A DNA stretch of 17,476 bases, taken from positions 1-17,476 of the forward strand of contig JAWOHX010000008.1 of the NCBI GenBank assembly GCA_046484975.1. Direction: 5' to 3'. Below the pieces are notes generated by a model. The model was not told where the DNA came from. It saw only the letters and a list, made by a program, of their open reading frames with translations, and did no database searches. Position 1 is the first letter of the stretch. Each line of letters starts with the position of its first letter. The position numbers were made by a program, and so were the translations under genes. Shown piece by piece: positions 15,201 through 17,476 of the stretch. This stretch comes from JAWOHX01 sp046484975 (GTDB taxonomy: Bacteria > Bacillota > Clostridia > DUPQ01).

Positions 15201-16378
15201 AATTTATCCAGCCTTCCTTTCTCATAAACCCCATACTCAGCAACGGTCCTGGAAACAGCAGCCAGCATGTCCCTTGCTGTGCCCCTTGGCACCACGCAGC
15301 CTGAGCCAAGGAGGAAAGCGCCATGCATCCCTGCCTGGCGCATACAGGTCTTTGCCTCATCCACGAGCTCCTCCATGCTGTTGTTGATAAAGGACAGGGT
15401 GTTGATCCCTCCCATCAGGACTGCCTCCCTTCCGGCCTTTTCCCGGATCTGTGCAGGAGTGAATCCTCCCAGCGGGTCCAAAGGCGCGATACAGTCCAGG
15501 CCTGTTTCCAGAAGGTCCTCCAGAACAGGCAGGATGTTTCCGCAGATATGGCAATAGATGCGCACGGAAGGATCATACCCGTGCAATGCTTCGCAGACTT
15601 CCCTGATATGCGGTTTGATGAATTCTCTCCACTGCCCGGGGGAGATCACGGACATATTGGCGATGGAATCATTCAGCCGCAATATTTTAATGCCTGTATC
15701 GATGTGGTGTTTTCCCTTTTCCACCGCAATGGCTACACCCTTTTCCATGATCCGATGCACCAGGATGGGCTCATCCATAAGGTCAAGCATAGCCTGGCCC
15801 ATTCCCCGGAGGCATTCGTGGAATGCCAGAGTGGCGGAATCGCAGTCTCCGATGAACGCGATGTGCTCCCCATAGAGGTTCATCAGTGGCTTCTGTCGCT
15901 TTCCCCAACCAATCTGGCGATAAAAGTCCTTGTCCGGTACACAGATTTTTTTGACATCCTTCAGATTGGAAACCACAGGACCGGGAGGGGTCCAGTAATG
16001 GTAGTGAGCCATGGTGTATGGGTCTTCCAGATGATAATCCGAAGCGTCATACAAGCGGGTCATCAGCCCTCCCTTCATGTCCACAGTCCCTATCCTTCGG
16101 CCCTTCCGGTTGGTTTCAATAACGCTTTCTCCCTCGATGAGGACTCGTCTTTCTGGGAAATGGTATTGGCGGACCCCGTCAGATGCCACATCCATGGCCG
16201 CTTTCACAAGGACTTCCAGTGCAACATACGGATCGCTGAGGACATCGGTGAGGGGTGTCCCGGTGAGTTCACAAGCCAGATCCACCCAAATTTTTGGGAT
16301 GAAGGGTACCCGGTCCGGCAGATCCCCCGACATCACCCCGTATACACGCCTGAAAGCCAGGGATGCAGAATCAGCCAT
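15188..16378 (-). CDS. Uroporphyrinogen decarboxylase/MtaA superfamily protein with HxC...C zinc motif
   Basis: A 396-residue barrel protein of the superfamily holding HemE and the cobamide methyltransferases MtaA, MtbA and CmuA. It carries His277 and Cys279 in IYCHICGN and Cys361 in LLGSGCVVP, spaced as HxCx81C, which matches the zinc-ligand pattern of the methyltransferase branch. A role in methyl or one-carbon transfer is more likely than haem synthesis; no corrinoid protein or methyltransferase partner is visible in the window. The ATG at 16378 has GGAGGAGG (16388-16395) nine bases upstream and overlaps the preceding gene by eight bases; an upstream in-frame ATG at 16399 would place that ribosome site inside the gene and is rejected. 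The substrate is unknown. Confidence 0.8.
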   Translation of the reverse strand: MADSASLAFRRVYGVMSGDLPDRVPFIPKIWVDLACELTGTPLTDVLSDPYVALEVLVKAAMDVASDGVRQYHFPERRVLIEGESVIETNRKGRRIGTVDMKGGLMTRLYDASDYHLEDPYTMAHYHYWTPPGPVVSNLKDVKKICVPDKDFYRQIGWGKRQKPLMNLYGEHIAFIGDCDSATLAFHECLRGMGQAMLDLMDEPILVHRIMEKGVAIAVEKGKHHIDTGIKILRLNDSIANMSVISPGQWREFIKPHIREVCEALHGYDPSVRIYCHICGNILPVLEDLLETGLDCIAPLDPLGGFTPAQIREKAGREAVLMGGINTLSFINNSMEELVDEAKTCMRQAGMHGAFLLGSGCVVPRGTARDMLAAVSRTVAEYGVYEKGRLDKLWDI

Positions 16379-17474
16379 TGTTTGAAACCTCCTCCACAAG
16401 TTTTATGAAGGCCCGTACTGTATCGTCCCCGGTGGATTCCGTGATATCCGCCATAACGATGTCGCAGGGCGCCAGGTCCCGGAATATTTTATGAAGGTCT
16501 TTGCGGATGAGATCCATCGGTTTTTCCATCAGCTCCATAGGGGGATACAAAACTGCCCGCCTGGCTTCGGGAAACACATCCCGCACCTTTGCCATGTCGG
16601 AGACCATCCCCATGTCAAGGTAACCCATCGGTTTGATTTTTCTCAACACATCGATGTATGGCGTGATGTTCCAGTTGCATGTGTGAATTCCGAATCGCGG
16701 GTATTGTCCGGAGAGCATCACATCATGGGGAAGGACGAATTCCCGGTATGTCTCCGGGGAGACCATGTTCATCACGCAATTGCTCATGGAAAGAAGGTTG
16801 ATGGGAAACCCGGACCTGCATTGCCGCTTCTGGATTTTTTTGGAGACCTGCAGGATGGTTCCGGCAATATGGGAAAACAGATGGTGGACAAAACCAGGGT
16901 CATCATAAAAATCCATGAACAAATCGTTCCCGCGGAGCTTCAGCGCGATATTGAGGATCCCTTGGTAATTCAAATACCCGTGTATCATGCCGAAATGTTC
17001 TTCCATGGTATCCATCTGCCGGTTCAGCTGGATGAATACCGGATTCCTGTCCAGGTCGAAAGGGGCAAGGCCGGCCAGGTGTTCTTTGGAAAGGACATCC
17101 CCTGCCAGGTTGTCCGGCCAGTCATCATTGGAATATTTCACCTGCATACCATAAAGCATGGGCATAAGCTTGATGCCGAAGACGCCGGACAGGGTGGCGC
17201 AGGAAGGCTCAATCCCGTTTTCCCGTAATGCAGGCCTGAAACCGGGGATCATAGGAAATGTCTCGTGGAGGTGCCGTTTCATCAGCAGAAGGGCATCATA
17301 CCTGTAAACCGGGTCAGTGTGCCAGGCTTTTGAAAAATCAATGCCCAGCCGCTGGTGGTACCACCGGGGAACAAAACCCAGGGAGATTCTGAAATCAGGC
17401 TCATCCCCGTTCACGGGTTCCCTGGTTGCCGGCCCGCTGACAGGGATATGGTTTTTCAACTGGAAGTCATGCAT
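16371..17474 (-). CDS. Second uroporphyrinogen decarboxylase superfamily protein (5' end at window edge)
   Basis: A protein of at least 367 residues, distantly related to the next gene and to the UroD superfamily. The HxC pair is present (His264, Cys266 in GIHTCNWN). The residue matching the third zinc ligand appears to be Asp343 in MADITEST rather than Cys, with the nearest Cys at 337, so the metal site may differ. The N-terminal part (RISLGFVPRWYHQRLGIDF, 29-47) is of a kind seen in anaerobe UroD-like proteins of unknown role. The ATG at 17474 is two bases from the window end, so the true start and ribosome site cannot be judged; the length suggests it is nearly complete. It overlaps the downstream gene by eight bases, so the two are surely co-expressed. 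Confidence 0.72.
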   Translation of the reverse strand: MHDFQLKNHIPVSGPATREPVNGDEPDFRISLGFVPRWYHQRLGIDFSKAWHTDPVYRYDALLLMKRHLHETFPMIPGFRPALRENGIEPSCATLSGVFGIKLMPMLYGMQVKYSNDDWPDNLAGDVLSKEHLAGLAPFDLDRNPVFIQLNRQMDTMEEHFGMIHGYLNYQGILNIALKLRGNDLFMDFYDDPGFVHHLFSHIAGTILQVSKKIQKRQCRSGFPINLLSMSNCVMNMVSPETYREFVLPHDVMLSGQYPRFGIHTCNWNITPYIDVLRKIKPMGYLDMGMVSDMAKVRDVFPEARRAVLYPPMELMEKPMDLIRKDLHKIFRDLAPCDIVMADITESTGDDTVRAFIKLVEEVSNNG

Positions 17475-17476
17475 AA

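Noticed and set aside
15323..16408. A 361-codon open frame on the plus strand
   Set aside because: It lies fully antisense to the UroD/MtaA-family gene, which has recognised motifs, a strong ribosome site and overlaps with its neighbours. The antisense product has no recognisable family character and is a reflection of codon bias.
16491..17228. A 245-codon open frame on the plus strand
   Set aside because: It is antisense to the second UroD-family gene, has no ribosome site worth naming and its translation is rich in His, Gly and Pro, as typical of shadow frames.
1..17476. tRNA, rRNA, CRISPR arrays, insertion sequences, phage or toxin-antitoxin genes
   Set aside because: I looked for them on both strands and saw no repeats with regular spacing, no transposase or integrase motifs, and no cloverleaf-like stretches in the few intergenic gaps.

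Overview
The window looks like chromosomal DNA from a strictly anaerobic, Gram-positive-type bacterium of the Clostridia (Bacillota). Four things point there: an oxygen-sensitive class III ribonucleotide reductase with its radical-SAM activase; a Tad/Flp-like locus with no secretin that uses the Flp1-like pilin and FHA regulator seen in clostridial versions; the clostridial gene order prfA-sua5-rpiB-upp-dCMP deaminase-wecA-wecB; and strong AGGAGG-type ribosome binding sites. Base composition looks moderate and even. I see no tRNA, rRNA, CRISPR array, insertion sequence or phage gene. The species cannot be named from this sequence.

Layout. (1) 1-511, leftward: the N-terminal part of a DUF502 membrane protein, with its own good promoter. 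(2) 688-5303, rightward: a tight six-gene Tad/Flp-like cluster: a CpaE/TadZ-like protein with a ruined P-loop, the CpaF ATPase, TadB-like and TadC-like membrane proteins, a 56-residue Flp1-like prepilin, and a protein with an N-terminal DUF6382-like region and a C-terminal FHA domain. Prepilin peptidase, CpaB/RcpC and TadE/F pseudopilins are absent. (3) 11231 down to 5290, leftward: a seven-gene housekeeping operon, prfA, sua5, rpiB, upp, dCMP deaminase, wecA/tagO, wecB/mnaA, read from an extended -10 promoter near 11280. It ends tail-to-tail with the FHA gene, with a 14-base overlap. (4) 11469-14260, rightward: nrdD and nrdG. Two NrdR-box-like sites 32 bases apart lie upstream, the second overlapping the promoter. 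(5) 17474 down to 14289, leftward: three overlapping genes, two uroporphyrinogen-decarboxylase/MtaA superfamily proteins and a DapA-superfamily aldolase/lyase, apparently a catabolic or methyl-transfer unit of unknown substrate.

How the genes work together. The prfA operon combines translation (release factor 1, tRNA t6A synthesis), pyrimidine salvage (upp, dCMP deaminase), pentose phosphate metabolism (rpiB) and the first steps of wall or surface polymer synthesis (lipid-linked aminosugar by WecA, UDP-ManNAc by WecB). NrdDG makes deoxynucleotides without oxygen. The Tad-like cluster probably builds a thin surface filament or a secretion device, possibly under FHA-mediated control, with peptidase and minor pilins supplied from elsewhere.

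The least explained parts are the stripped-down Tad cluster and the DapA/UroD-family operon. I do not see a system that is clearly without precedent.
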